The notes: generated by a model not told the origin, from the letters alone. DNA of 60,426 nucleotides from Mariniblastus sp. (GCA_011523945.1 WTFU01000146.1:34416-94841), one strand, 5' to 3'; counted from the stretch's first letter, positions 17,769 through 26,486 are shown. Translations and numbers: made by a program.

Positions 17769-19346
17769 TTGCCAGTGATCGCGGAACAAAACTGCATCCC
17801 TCTCAATGTTAATAAAAGTAATTCGTTGTCTGAAAACCTGCTAGAAGTACATCGCCTTTCGAAAAGCTTTCCCGGCGTGCGTGCGCTGCATCAAGTCAGC
17901 CTCACACTTAAACCCGGGGAAGTGCTGTCTGTTATTGGAGAGAACGGTGCAGGCAAAAGCACCTTGATGAAGATTCTTGCTGGTGTTCAGTCAGCAGATT
18001 CAGGTGAAATTTTTGTTGACGGCAAAAAGACAGCATTCGATTCCACACGGGCAGCGATGGACCATGGCATCGTTCTAATCCACCAAGAATTAAACCTCTG
18101 TGACAATTTAAACGTCGGTCAGAATATATTTCTCGGACGAGAACCACAAAAGTTTGGCATCGTAAACTCGCGAGAAATCAGCCAAAAATCCGAAGAATTC
18201 CTGAAGCGAGTCGGCCTTTCCGTCTCTCCCAAAACCATCGTAGGCCGTCTTACGATTGGCAAACAGCAGATGGTGGAAATTGCAAAAGCACTCTCGGTAG
18301 ACGCAAGAGTGTTGATTATGGATGAACCAACATCAAGCCTTTCGTCGAAAGAATCCGCTTCTCTATTCGAACTCATCGAATCACTGCGAGACCAGGGCGT
18401 GAGTATCATTTACATCTCGCATCGACTTGCAGAAGTAAAACGACTATCCGATCGCGTTATCGTCCTGAGAGATGGAGAATACTGCAACGAATTAATTGGG
18501 GATGAAATCACTCACGCGAATATGGTATCCAACATGGTCGGACGTGACATTTCCCAGTTCTACAGTCGAACGCCCCACAAGATTGGTGAAACGGTTCTCA
18601 AAGTCAACCAACTCAGAACTCCTCACTGGCCACAGCATTCCGTCTCCCTCAAAGTCAAAGCGGGAGAAATCGTTGGGTTGGCCGGACTCGTTGGCAGTGG
18701 CCGGACCGAACTCTTACGCAGCATTTTTGGAATTGACCGGCCTCTCTCAGGAAGCGTGGAAATAGACAAACAAACTGTCAAAATCCGGAACCCCAAAGAA
18801 GCGGTCAATCATGGAATCGCACTTGTCCCAGAAGACCGAAAGCAACACGGACTGATAATTGACCTGAGCGTCCAGGACAATATTGGAATTGCCGGCTTGC
18901 AGAAACACGCCAGTCGCTTCGGATTTGCAAATTTTCAAAAGCAAAAATCTGACACAGAAATCATGATCGATCGACTTGGAATTAAAACACCGTCCGATCG
19001 CCAAATTTCAAAATTCCTTTCAGGCGGGAATCAACAAAAAGTCGTCCTTGGAAAATGGCTCTCGATGGCTCCCAAACTCCTACTCCTAGATGAACCAACG
19101 CGCGGAGTTGACATTGGCGCAAAACAGGAAATCTATCAACTAATTGAGAAACTTGCTTCCGAATCCATGGCAATCCTTTTTGTTTCGAGCGAACTGGAAG
19201 AAGTCATTGGAATCTCTGATCGAGCTTACGTGATGCACGAGGGGCAATTGACCGGTGAACTCGACCGAAGCGAACTAAACGAAGAGTCAATCATGCGGCT
19301 CGCCACAAATACCGCCGAGCTTAAAGAGGCAAAACATAATGGGTGA
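17769..19346 (+). CDS. Sugar ABC transporter ATPase with two nucleotide-binding domains (RbsA type)
   Basis: 525 residues. The first ATPase half has Walker A GENGAGKST at about 58-66, signature LTIGKQQMVEIAKAL and Walker B VLIMDEPTSSLS. The second half has a degenerate P-loop (GLVGSGRTELL), signature LSGGNQQKVVLGKWL and LLLLDEPTRGVDIGAKQEI. This double, asymmetric layout is standard for RbsA/MglA/XylG. The start is unclear: TTG at 17769 or GTG at 17775, neither with a clear ribosome site. The 3' end overlaps the permease start by eight bases, so the two genes are coupled. Confidence 0.95.
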   Translation: MPVIAEQNCIPLNVNKSNSLSENLLEVHRLSKSFPGVRALHQVSLTLKPGEVLSVIGENGAGKSTLMKILAGVQSADSGEIFVDGKKTAFDSTRAAMDHGIVLIHQELNLCDNLNVGQNIFLGREPQKFGIVNSREISQKSEEFLKRVGLSVSPKTIVGRLTIGKQQMVEIAKALSVDARVLIMDEPTSSLSSKESASLFELIESLRDQGVSIIYISHRLAEVKRLSDRVIVLRDGEYCNELIGDEITHANMVSNMVGRDISQFYSRTPHKIGETVLKVNQLRTPHWPQHSVSLKVKAGEIVGLAGLVGSGRTELLRSIFGIDRPLSGSVEIDKQTVKIRNPKEAVNHGIALVPEDRKQHGLIIDLSVQDNIGIAGLQKHASRFGFANFQKQKSDTEIMIDRLGIKTPSDRQISKFLSGGNQQKVVLGKWLSMAPKLLLLDEPTRGVDIGAKQEIYQLIEKLASESMAILFVSSELEEVIGISDRAYVMHEGQLTGELDRSELNEESIMRLATNTAELKEAKHNG

Positions 19347-20889
19347 TCGTGGAACCGGCCTGTTGAAAATTGCAGGCATCACAACTTTACTACTACTACT
19401 TTGGTGCATCCTGATTTGGGAATCGCCCCTGTCATTTTTGACCCCCAATAATCTTGAAAACCTCCTCCGGCGAACCGCGCTTTACGGCGTACTCGGCATC
19501 GGCGTAGCCTTTGTGATCATTTCCAGCGGCATTGATCTCTCGATTGGTTCGCTGGTTTGCCTTGCAGCCTGCCTACTCGCCCTCTTTCTTCACGTCGACT
19601 ATGTCCCGGTTGGACAGGTGGATGTCTGGGAAGTCAGCGCCGATGACTCGACCATTTCGGTCGCGGCGGATCACGGATTCACCGAGGGGGATGAATTGTG
19701 GTACTACAAAGACCGACGCAATAAAGGTCTCGTCAAGGTTGCCGGAATTGGTGGTACCGAAATACTCGATGGAACGCCGGTAACCGTACTCACGGTTGAT
19801 CCAGCGCCCAAACGTGACCAGGACTCCGAAGACGGAAAACCCGTTGGTAAAATCTCATCCACCTTTGACGTTATCAATTACGAAGGCAACGCAGCAGAAC
19901 TTGAATCCAACGCCCCCAACCTCAAGCATAACGACAAAGTCCTGTTCGTTCATAACAGCGAAACATCTCGCGAAAAAACCGTTGACCGCACAGGTGAAAA
20001 CAACCAATTAATTCTCACCGATGAGGACTCTGGCCTGAATGCTGAGTTTCGCGCCGTCCCCATCCGGAAAACGCCCTACATGTCAATTCCACTGGCGTTT
20101 CTTTCAGTTTTTGGAATTGTCCTTTGCCTGGGAGTCATACACGGCTTACTGATCACTCGACTAAAGATGCAGCCATTTGTCGTCACCCTTTGTGGCCTCC
20201 TAATCTACCGCGGACTCTCTCGCTGGCTCACCAATGACCAGACCGTCGGGTTTATTGAATATCAAGAAACACTGGGTAAAGTTGCCACGGGACGATGGGA
20301 AACGGGCATTCAATTTATGCCGGTCAAAGTCGATCCCGCAGGCGATGCGAGTTCGTGGAAACTAGTCTGGGATTCAGCCGAAGGGGCTCAGATGTTTGGT
20401 ATCCCATATTCGTTTTTCATTTTTCTGGGGGTCATCTTTACTGCAATCATATTCTTGAATCTGACCGTTTGGGGACGACATCTCCAGGCCGTTGGACGCA
20501 ACGAAGAGGCCGCACGATACTCGGGAATCAGCACCCACCGAATCACTACTCTTGCGTACGTGTTGTGCGCTGTCCTGACTGGACTCGGCGGTGTGATGTT
20601 TGCGATAGACTCAAACTCGATTGCCCCCTCTAGCTTTGGCAACTTCTTTGAACTTTACGCCATCGCGGCGGCAGTCCTGGGAGGGTGCAGCCTGCGCGGC
20701 GGGGAGGGGAGTATTCTTGGTGTAGTCGTTGGAACGGCACTGATGCAAACGCTCTACAACTCGATTGTGTTATTGAAAATCCCAGATGAACTGGAATTTA
20801 CGATTATCGGAGCAGTAATCCTGTTCGGCGTCGCGGGGGATGAACTGACCCGAATGTTGGCCGCGAAATTCCGATCCAAAGAAGCCTAG
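19339..20889 (+). CDS. Sugar ABC transporter permease (RbsC type) with large inserted domain
   Basis: 516 residues, against about 320-350 for usual RbsC. The N-terminal segments (ALYGVLGIGVAFVIISSGID, then LSIGSLVCLAACLLALFL) match RbsC up to about residue 86. Residues about 87-246 are an insert that is polar, acidic and beta-rich. The canonical core resumes with MSIPLAFLSVFGIVLCLG and RLKMQPFVVTLCGLLIYRGL. A second, shorter extra stretch covers about 298-352. The C-terminal half (GRNEEAARYSGIST, LGGVMFAIDSNSIAPSSFG, AVLGGCSLRGGEGS) is canonical. By position the inserts probably face the periplasm, next to the docking binding protein. Start ATG at 19339, inside the end of the ATPase gene. Confidence 0.9.
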   Translation: MGDRGTGLLKIAGITTLLLLLWCILIWESPLSFLTPNNLENLLRRTALYGVLGIGVAFVIISSGIDLSIGSLVCLAACLLALFLHVDYVPVGQVDVWEVSADDSTISVAADHGFTEGDELWYYKDRRNKGLVKVAGIGGTEILDGTPVTVLTVDPAPKRDQDSEDGKPVGKISSTFDVINYEGNAAELESNAPNLKHNDKVLFVHNSETSREKTVDRTGENNQLILTDEDSGLNAEFRAVPIRKTPYMSIPLAFLSVFGIVLCLGVIHGLLITRLKMQPFVVTLCGLLIYRGLSRWLTNDQTVGFIEYQETLGKVATGRWETGIQFMPVKVDPAGDASSWKLVWDSAEGAQMFGIPYSFFIFLGVIFTAIIFLNLTVWGRHLQAVGRNEEAARYSGISTHRITTLAYVLCAVLTGLGGVMFAIDSNSIAPSSFGNFFELYAIAAAVLGGCSLRGGEGSILGVVVGTALMQTLYNSIVLLKIPDELEFTIIGAVILFGVAGDELTRMLAAKFRSKEA

Positions 20890-21276
20890 CCCGCAAAAGT
20901 AGTTCGACCTGAATATTGAGTACGAAAACACGCTCGATACGAATTCTCTACCAATTCGCTTAAACCCGTTGTCAGCCACACTCACGCAACAGTTGCCCGC
21001 CGGCCACTTTCCACAAGCCAATCCAGCCGCCAAGCCCCGATCGCAGGCCTTTAGCCATTTTTTTTGAATGCCGTATAAAACGTTGATGCGGCGGTACAGC
21101 CGTTGCGGCTGCGCTCCGTCGTTGCGACCTGAAATTTTTTTCAATCTCTCGCTTCTACTGTGGCTTAATTCCGATCTGTTTCCAAATAGAAATTACAGTA
21201 TGCCCTAAGCAGGGCTTCCTCTTGCAAGTTGGTTTCGAAGGATTGGGAACAACCAACAGAACAACACGATCGAACT
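20890..21276. other. Intergenic region, no gene seen
   Basis: About 387 bases after the sugar operon. A short GC hairpin CAGCCG-TTG-CGGCTG lies at 21097-21111 but has no T-run. No tRNA or promising open frame. Confidence 0.4.
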
Positions 21277-22176
21277 ATGTCGCTTCCAACGCCACTCAAA
21301 CAACTGAACCAATCCGATAACAGCAATATCATCTCCTGCTGGAGACTTGGCACCCAGGTCTCGGGAAGCCGGTGGTACAGCATTTTCCGAGCTGCCCCCA
21401 AAACCTACTCACAGGATTCACAGCACGATTTCGTTCTGAAAATTATCAACCCTGAACTTTCGAATGAATTAGTGCCACATGCGATCGATCGACTTGGGCG
21501 AGAAGCACACGCAACGGAACAGATACTCCAGCCGAACGTCATCCGTCTTCTCGACGCGGAACTGGATCGAGCGCCGTTCTTCCTCGTCCAACCGTGGATT
21601 GCAGGACGCTCTCTGGACAGCCTTCTCTCGCGAGCTCCGCACCTTTCGCTTTCTCGCATGCTCTGGGTGCTGCGACAAACGGCGGAAGGAGTCCGTGCGG
21701 GCCACGAGAAAGGCCGTGTCCATTTGGGCATCGACCCCGCTCACATTATCATCAATAAAACCGGTCGGGTCTCATTGTTGGGATGGTCGAATTCTCACTT
21801 AGAGGGGGAATCGACCTGGCTTCCACACGATCAATTGCAACTAGCTAGATACACCGCTCCCGAGTGTTTCTCAGACAATTACACCGCATGTACCTCGAGC
21901 GATGTTTATGCACTAGGTTCACTCATCTATCATGCCATCGCCCTACGACCTCCGTTTGAAGGACAGACCATTGAATCGGTGAGAAATCATCACGAGGAAT
22001 CTATCGCAGAAGATTTAGCTTTCCTTCAACCCGAATGCCCGAAAAGACTCAACAGCCTCGTCAAAAAGATGCTTATCAAAAACCCATCCGACAGGCCGTC
22101 ATTTCGAGAAGTTCTAAACGAACTCATCTCAATTGAAATTGAATATCTAAGCGACTCGACGCTGCTACAGCTTTAA
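21277..22176 (+). CDS. Pseudokinase of the Ser/Thr protein kinase fold
   Basis: 299 residues from the ATG at 21277 (MSLPTPLKQL); the frame also opens from a TTG 48 bases upstream. The kinase fold can be followed: the VAIK-type lysine Lys55 (FVLKIIN), a helix-C glutamate Glu76 (RLGREAHATEQIL), the hinge FFLVQPWIAGRSLDSLL and the helix before the catalytic loop. The catalytic loop reads HLGIDPAHIIIN where active kinases have HRDLKPxNxxx, so the catalytic Asp is missing. DFG is replaced by GWS (LLGWSNSH). The later APE-like TAPECF and SSDVYALGSLIYHAIALRPPF are conserved. It should bind a nucleotide at most and act as a scaffold or regulator. It has no membrane segment. Confidence 0.82.
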   Translation: MSLPTPLKQLNQSDNSNIISCWRLGTQVSGSRWYSIFRAAPKTYSQDSQHDFVLKIINPELSNELVPHAIDRLGREAHATEQILQPNVIRLLDAELDRAPFFLVQPWIAGRSLDSLLSRAPHLSLSRMLWVLRQTAEGVRAGHEKGRVHLGIDPAHIIINKTGRVSLLGWSNSHLEGESTWLPHDQLQLARYTAPECFSDNYTACTSSDVYALGSLIYHAIALRPPFEGQTIESVRNHHEESIAEDLAFLQPECPKRLNSLVKKMLIKNPSDRPSFREVLNELISIEIEYLSDSTLLQL

Positions 22177-22465
22177 TCCTGACTGACTCGGCTTTTCGCA
22201 ACCTCGGATATCGGTATACCCGCTCGGTTTCACCGTAAAATCCAGCCGCCAAAAGCGTTCACTCAGCAAGAGTTTGTTCACCAACTCGCGTGCGATCATC
22301 GACATCTATCCAAGCAATAAGGTAACGCTAGGACGCAAAAGTAAACCCGAATCTCCTCCAGCTCTCGGGACAACTCGCCTGACGCCTACTTCCCCCAACC
22401 TCAATCCTGCCCCACCTGTTTCGCTCGTAAAAAACCCAGCCAAACAGCTACCTTCGGCCGAGCAC

Positions 22466-22494
22466 TTGACAAAATTAACGGTAGGATCAAAAAT
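22466..22494 (+). promoter_or_regulatory. Possible promoter of the metal ABC operon
   Basis: A perfect TTGACA at 22466-22471 is followed after 17 bases by AAAAAT, a weak -10 match. A start about 7 bases further on would put the palindrome at 22503 just at or after the transcription start, a common place for a repressor operator. Confidence 0.35.
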
Positions 22495-22502
22495 CGAGTC
22501 CC

Positions 22503-22526
22503 AAAGTGTAGCCAATGCTACACTTT
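22503..22526. promoter_or_regulatory. Perfect 10+10 palindrome, probable DtxR/MntR-type operator
   Basis: AAAGTGTAGC and GCTACACTTT are exact inverted copies around the spacer CAAT, ending 36 bases before the start codon of the metal-binding protein gene. The core TAGC-N4-GCTA has the same layout as the E. coli MntR box (ATAGC-N4-GCTAT type). The operon encodes its own DtxR-family domain, fused to the permease, which makes autoregulation by metal the simplest reading. Confidence 0.72.
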
Positions 22527-22562
22527 CTGCGAACCCGAAATTGAGCAACGAGTTTGAAATAG

Positions 22563-23498
22563 ATGAAACGAAAACCCGCCAACTTCATTCAGTGCTTCGG
22601 GATGACGCTTTTCTTATTGGTCGCTTCGTTTCCAGCGTTCGATTCGAACGCGCTGAGTCAAGACAGCGACTCGTCGAAAAAACTGACGCTCGTTTGCTCG
22701 ACAACTCAAATTGCAGATTTCGCAAGGAACATCGTTGGTGACCGCTGGGAGGTGATTTGCGTTCTAGCGCCCGGCGAGGACCCCCACACCTACGAGGTTG
22801 GAAACGATGATGCGCTATCAGTCGCACGTGCAGATTTGTGCATAGAGAACGGATGGAACCTTGAAGGACACTCCTGGATGAAACGCCTCGCGGCAAATGC
22901 AAACAAACCACTGGTAACATGCGTCGAAGGCGTCAAACCGCTAAAGCTTGATGCAGACGGTGAAACAGTGAACGACCCTCATGCGTGGTTCGACACCAAT
23001 AACGCATCGATTTATGTTCTCAACATCAGAAATGCAGTCAGCAAGCTTGACCCGTCCCACGCCGCTGAATATGACGCGCGATCTAAACTGTACCTCATTC
23101 AGATTAGAGCACTCGACCAGTGGATTGCCCGGCAAGTCAATGCTATTCCTAAGGCGCGACGAATCCTCGTAACTCACCACGACGCCTTCGGATACTTTAG
23201 CAAAGCGTACGGGTTTCAGGCAATTAGCCCAGTTGGTTGGACCACAGGCGAATTGAGCGGTGTAGCAATTGATCAGAAACAGAAAATTGTTGAACAAATC
23301 CGTGAACTTGGAGTTAGAAGCATTTTCGTTGAAACCACAATCAATCGGGAGTTGCTCGATGACATTGCACGTGAAACAGGAATTACCGTTGGCGGTGAAC
23401 TTTACTCTGATGCAATGGGAGGGCAGGGGACTGCCGGTGAAACCTATATCGGGATGATGCGGGAAAATGTCCTGACAATCGTGGAACACCTTAAGTAA
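22563..23498 (+). CDS. Metal ABC transporter substrate-binding protein (TroA/YtgA type, cluster A-I)
   Basis: 311 residues with a signal peptide (core MTLFLLVASFPAF). Candidate metal ligands fall in the usual places: His75 in GEDPHTYE, His140 in NDPHAWFD, His206 in THHDAFGYF and Asp283 in LYSDAMGG. This His3Asp set is that of TroA. The His-rich loop typical of dedicated zinc carriers (ZnuA) is missing, which together with the MntR-like operator favours manganese or iron over zinc. GNDDALSVARADLCIENG and FVETTINRELLDDIARETG are conserved core segments. First gene of the metal operon; the ribosome site is weak. Confidence 0.92.
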   Translation: MKRKPANFIQCFGMTLFLLVASFPAFDSNALSQDSDSSKKLTLVCSTTQIADFARNIVGDRWEVICVLAPGEDPHTYEVGNDDALSVARADLCIENGWNLEGHSWMKRLAANANKPLVTCVEGVKPLKLDADGETVNDPHAWFDTNNASIYVLNIRNAVSKLDPSHAAEYDARSKLYLIQIRALDQWIARQVNAIPKARRILVTHHDAFGYFSKAYGFQAISPVGWTTGELSGVAIDQKQKIVEQIRELGVRSIFVETTINRELLDDIARETGITVGGELYSDAMGGQGTAGETYIGMMRENVLTIVEHLK

Positions 23499-23511
23499 GC
23501 AGGAAGGTATC

Positions 23512-24000
23512 ATGCGCCCTATTCTCGCCATCCTGCTTTCGATCTTCTTAATGGGAGGCGTTTACAGCTACCTTTCATTTTCCAACAGCGTCCGTCGTCC
23601 GCCGCTTACTGTTGAGGTAATCGCAGCCAAAGGCAACTACACGCTCGAAATTGAGCGAACGTTTCGCTGCTTCCCCGATCCGATCCTAGAGGAACCCTCG
23701 CTCACCGTCCAATTTGGATCAAATGAAATATATAAACGCGAGGATGAGGTTCCTATTGACGAGCGGATTGCGATTGGACCCATCGAAGGAATTGAAGCAG
23801 GTGAAAATGAATTTCTCATTTCCGCTACGATGGACACGCTTTCTAATGACAGTTCGTTCGGTGTTTTGAAGGTCACGGTATTCCGTGACGAAACCCCACT
23901 GGCCTCTAAAATGTTCGCAAGCGAATCTGGTTTGACATCAATTTCCGGACCCATCGTTTTTGACACTGAACGAACTGACTCAACTTCTCACCAACATTGA
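23512..24000 (+). CDS. Small exported or membrane-anchored protein inside the metal operon
   Basis: 162 residues with a very good ribosome site (AGGAAGG, 23500-23508). Residues 4-22 are a hydrophobic anchor or signal (ILAILLSIFLMGGVYSYL). The rest looks like a beta-sandwich (LTVEVIAAKGNYTLEIERTF, FGVLKVTVFRDETPL). The protein ends in HQH, which could touch metal. It lies 13 bases after the binding-protein gene and its stop overlaps the ATPase start, so it is co-translated with the transporter. I do not know the family; an accessory periplasmic protein is likely from context. Confidence 0.72.
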   Translation: MRPILAILLSIFLMGGVYSYLSFSNSVRRPPLTVEVIAAKGNYTLEIERTFRCFPDPILEEPSLTVQFGSNEIYKREDEVPIDERIAIGPIEGIEAGENEFLISATMDTLSNDSSFGVLKVTVFRDETPLASKMFASESGLTSISGPIVFDTERTDSTSHQH

Positions 24001-24821
24001 CATATCGCGGATTAATTCACTCAAACACAGGTTACGCTGAGTTGACTAAGATACCGACCAATCACGACCTCGAATCCTCAAAGCCGGCCATTGAAGTCAG
24101 TCAATTGACCGTGAGCTACGGCCCGGTTCCAGCACTCCTGGACATCTCCGTCACCATCGAACCGGGAAAGCTAGTGGGAGTCATTGGTCCCAATGGTTCG
24201 GGAAAATCGACGTTGATCAAGTCGATACTTGGTTTTGTAAAACCGGATGTTGGTGGAATTGAAATTTTCGGCGAAAACGTCGCAAGCGTTAAAGGAAAAA
24301 TCGCCTATGTTCCGCAGCGTGGTTCGGTCGACTGGGATTTCCCGATTACAGTCCGTGAGGTTGCGGTGATGGGGCGATACGGCAATCGTCGCTGGTGGAA
24401 GGATCTAAAGAAAGAGGACTACCGGTTGGCCGATGCTGCGCTGGAAAAAGTCCGCATGAGTGAATTTTCACGTCGGCAAATCGGCCAACTTTCGGGAGGT
24501 CAACAACAGCGTGTTTTTATGGCGCGCGCTTTAACTCAAAACGCGGACATCCTGTTATTAGACGAACCGTTTGCTGGAGTTGATGCGGCAACCGAACGAG
24601 CCATCCTGGATGTCTTACAAGCCACCAAAGAACAGGGAAAAACTGTCATCGTCGTTCACCACGACCTCTCAACAGCAGCTGAGTATTTCGATCAAATCAT
24701 CTTATTAAAACAACGACTTTTTGGGTTTGGCAGTCCTCAGCAAGTGCTCAACCCCAAACTATTGGCGGATGTTTACGAGGGCAACATGAAGATCTTTGCA
24801 GAGCTTTCGACAGCGGATTAA
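23997..24821 (+). CDS. Metal ABC transporter ATPase (TroB/ZnuC/YtgB type)
   Basis: 274 residues from a TTG that overlaps the upstream stop; another TTG at 24042 is possible. Walker A is GPNGSGKST (about 64-72). The Q-loop region YVPQRGSVDWDFPITVREVA is characteristic of metal-type ATPases of this group (MntB/TroB). Signature is LSGGQQQRVFMARAL, Walker B ILLLDEPFAGVD, and the H-loop VIVVHHDLSTAAEYF. It energises import through the downstream permease. Confidence 0.94.
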   Translation: MTYRGLIHSNTGYAELTKIPTNHDLESSKPAIEVSQLTVSYGPVPALLDISVTIEPGKLVGVIGPNGSGKSTLIKSILGFVKPDVGGIEIFGENVASVKGKIAYVPQRGSVDWDFPITVREVAVMGRYGNRRWWKDLKKEDYRLADAALEKVRMSEFSRRQIGQLSGGQQQRVFMARALTQNADILLLDEPFAGVDAATERAILDVLQATKEQGKTVIVVHHDLSTAAEYFDQIILLKQRLFGFGSPQQVLNPKLLADVYEGNMKIFAELSTAD

Positions 24822-24920
24822 TGCAAAACAATCTTTCTACTTTAGCGCGGCATTAAGCCGGCCACCCCCTACTTTCCAACTTATCAATTTTTATCATTAG
24901 AACTTAAGCGGACGAATCAA

Positions 24921-26462
24921 TTGAACTGGCTTGAAGAATTACAACTCAACTATGGCCACATGATTCGCCCGCTAATCGTTGGTACGCTTGTCGCTGTTGT
25001 ATGTAGTGTGATCGGCTGTTTTATTATCTTAAGAAAGATGTCATTTCTTGCCGACGCAATCGCTCACTCAATGCTGGCCGGCGTGATCGCCGGCTACTTA
25101 CTAATTAAAATTCTATTTGGCCAACAGGACCCACATTTAGGCGCGATGCTGGTAGGAGCCATCCTTGCCGGGGTCGCCACCGTGGCAATGGTGGGTCTGG
25201 TGACTCGATTCTCGCGTGTTAAACAAGACACCGCGATTGGAATCATGTACACAGGTATTTTCGCTATCGGCGCATTTGCGATTTCAATCCGCTCCATTGG
25301 CCAACATATCAAAATCGATATCTACCACTATATTGTGGGAAGCGTGCTTTCCGTCCCTGATGAAGAGTTCTGGTTGCTTGCAATTGTCGCATCCATTGTG
25401 CTCAGCGTCGTCATTCTGTTTTACCGACCACTTCAATTAACCAGCTTTGACCCAATCATGGCTGCTTCGATTGGCATCCCCGTGCTTGCCGTCGAGTACC
25501 TGCTAACCGCCTGCACCTCTCTTGTGGTCGTTAGCGGAGTCCAGATAGCGGGTGTCATTCTGGTCGTCGCTCTAATAATCACGCCAGCTGCCACAGCTTA
25601 CCTCCTTTCTGATCGTCTTGATCGAATGATCCTCTATTCTTCGATTTTGGGAGTCCTTGGCTTTTGGACCGGATTCGCATTGGCCACCATTGTCGGGGCT
25701 TCTCCAGGGGCTTCCGTTGTTGTCATGATGACCCTTATCTTTCTAATTACATTGACTTTGTCTCCCCGGTATGGCTTGCTCGCTGACTGGATTAGAAAAT
25801 CCAGCGCAATCCCACAAGAGGTCATGGAGGATATCCTTGGGGTAATCTTAAGATTCCCACATAACACAATACCCATTGAAGATATTGAAAAATCAGTCAC
25901 CACAAGAAATCTAAAAATCAGACGAGCAATTTCACTTCTCGGCCGGCAGCGGCTAATTGAAATTTCCAACAATCAAGTCCAACTCACTGCCGATGGCCGC
26001 ATTGAGGCCAATCGCTTGGTACGCGCGCACCGATTGTGGGAAACTTATCTGGAAAAAACTGGAACACCAGAAACCGAGCTCCACGAAATCGCTCACAAAC
26101 TAGAACACATTAGCGATCAAGCGACCGTTGCCTATCTTGACGATAAACTTGGCCACCCACTTTCTGATCCACACGGTTCCGTCATTCCAACGGATCAATC
26201 GCAGGTTGGAATTAACCGTTCTTTCATTTCGAGTTTAATGCGAGATGGCAACCGAGCGGTCGTCGAGCACGTTGGAGAAGCTGCTCAGGCAAGCGGACTC
26301 CAATCGGGAGATTTGGTCACGATGAATCGGCGCTCAGCAGATGGAAACACCTGGGTCCTACTTACCTCCAACGGAGATTCAATTGAGCTGAATCACGACC
26401 AAGCAGATGCGATAACCGTTCGACTCACTGAACAAGCCAAAGACCTGCCCCCATCGATCTAA
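24921..26462 (+). CDS. Metal ABC permease fused to a DtxR-family repressor (YtgCR-like)
   Basis: 513 residues from a TTG start; an ATG lies 39 bases further in. Residues 1-290 are an ABC-3 family permease (SFLADAIAHSMLAGVIAGYL, IGIMYTGIFAIGAFAIS, GVILVVALIITPAATAYLLS) with about eight or nine membrane segments. Residues about 298-365 are a winged helix (EVMEDILGVILRF, RRAISLLGRQRLIEI, QLTADGRIEANRLVRAH). About 366-425 is the DtxR dimerisation and metal domain (RLWETYLEKTG, ELHEIAHKLEHISDQ, LGHPLSDPHGSVIP). About 430-500 resembles a FeoA/SH3-like tail. In Chlamydia the matching fusion YtgCR is known to release its repressor half by proteolysis. No second permease gene follows. Confidence 0.92.
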   Translation: MNWLEELQLNYGHMIRPLIVGTLVAVVCSVIGCFIILRKMSFLADAIAHSMLAGVIAGYLLIKILFGQQDPHLGAMLVGAILAGVATVAMVGLVTRFSRVKQDTAIGIMYTGIFAIGAFAISIRSIGQHIKIDIYHYIVGSVLSVPDEEFWLLAIVASIVLSVVILFYRPLQLTSFDPIMAASIGIPVLAVEYLLTACTSLVVVSGVQIAGVILVVALIITPAATAYLLSDRLDRMILYSSILGVLGFWTGFALATIVGASPGASVVVMMTLIFLITLTLSPRYGLLADWIRKSSAIPQEVMEDILGVILRFPHNTIPIEDIEKSVTTRNLKIRRAISLLGRQRLIEISNNQVQLTADGRIEANRLVRAHRLWETYLEKTGTPETELHEIAHKLEHISDQATVAYLDDKLGHPLSDPHGSVIPTDQSQVGINRSFISSLMRDGNRAVVEHVGEAAQASGLQSGDLVTMNRRSADGNTWVLLTSNGDSIELNHDQADAITVRLTEQAKDLPPSI

Positions 26463-26486
26463 GCCTGCGTTTAGAATCAAACGTAC

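Larger units (their letters stand above)
22177..22562. other. Intergenic region ahead of the metal ABC operon
   Basis: About 386 bases. The last 100 bases hold a TTGACA box and a perfect palindrome, listed separately. An open frame starting at 22274 runs into the binding-protein gene in another frame; I treat it as a shadow. Confidence 0.5.

Noticed and set aside
21097..21111. GC hairpin CAGCCG-TTG-CGGCTG as terminator of the sugar operon
   Set aside because: Over 200 bases past the stop and not followed by a T-run on the plus strand.
20770..21144. 124-codon minus-strand frame over the end of the sugar permease gene
   Set aside because: Mostly antisense to the permease; no recognisable domain or start signal.
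22274..22741. 155-codon plus-strand frame overlapping the metal-binding protein gene
   Set aside because: It overlaps the real gene in another frame and covers the operator region; low-complexity Pro/Ser start without a signal.
26468..26483. CGTTT/AAACG hairpin between metal permease and methyltransferase as terminator
   Set aside because: Five-bp weak stem without T-run on either side.
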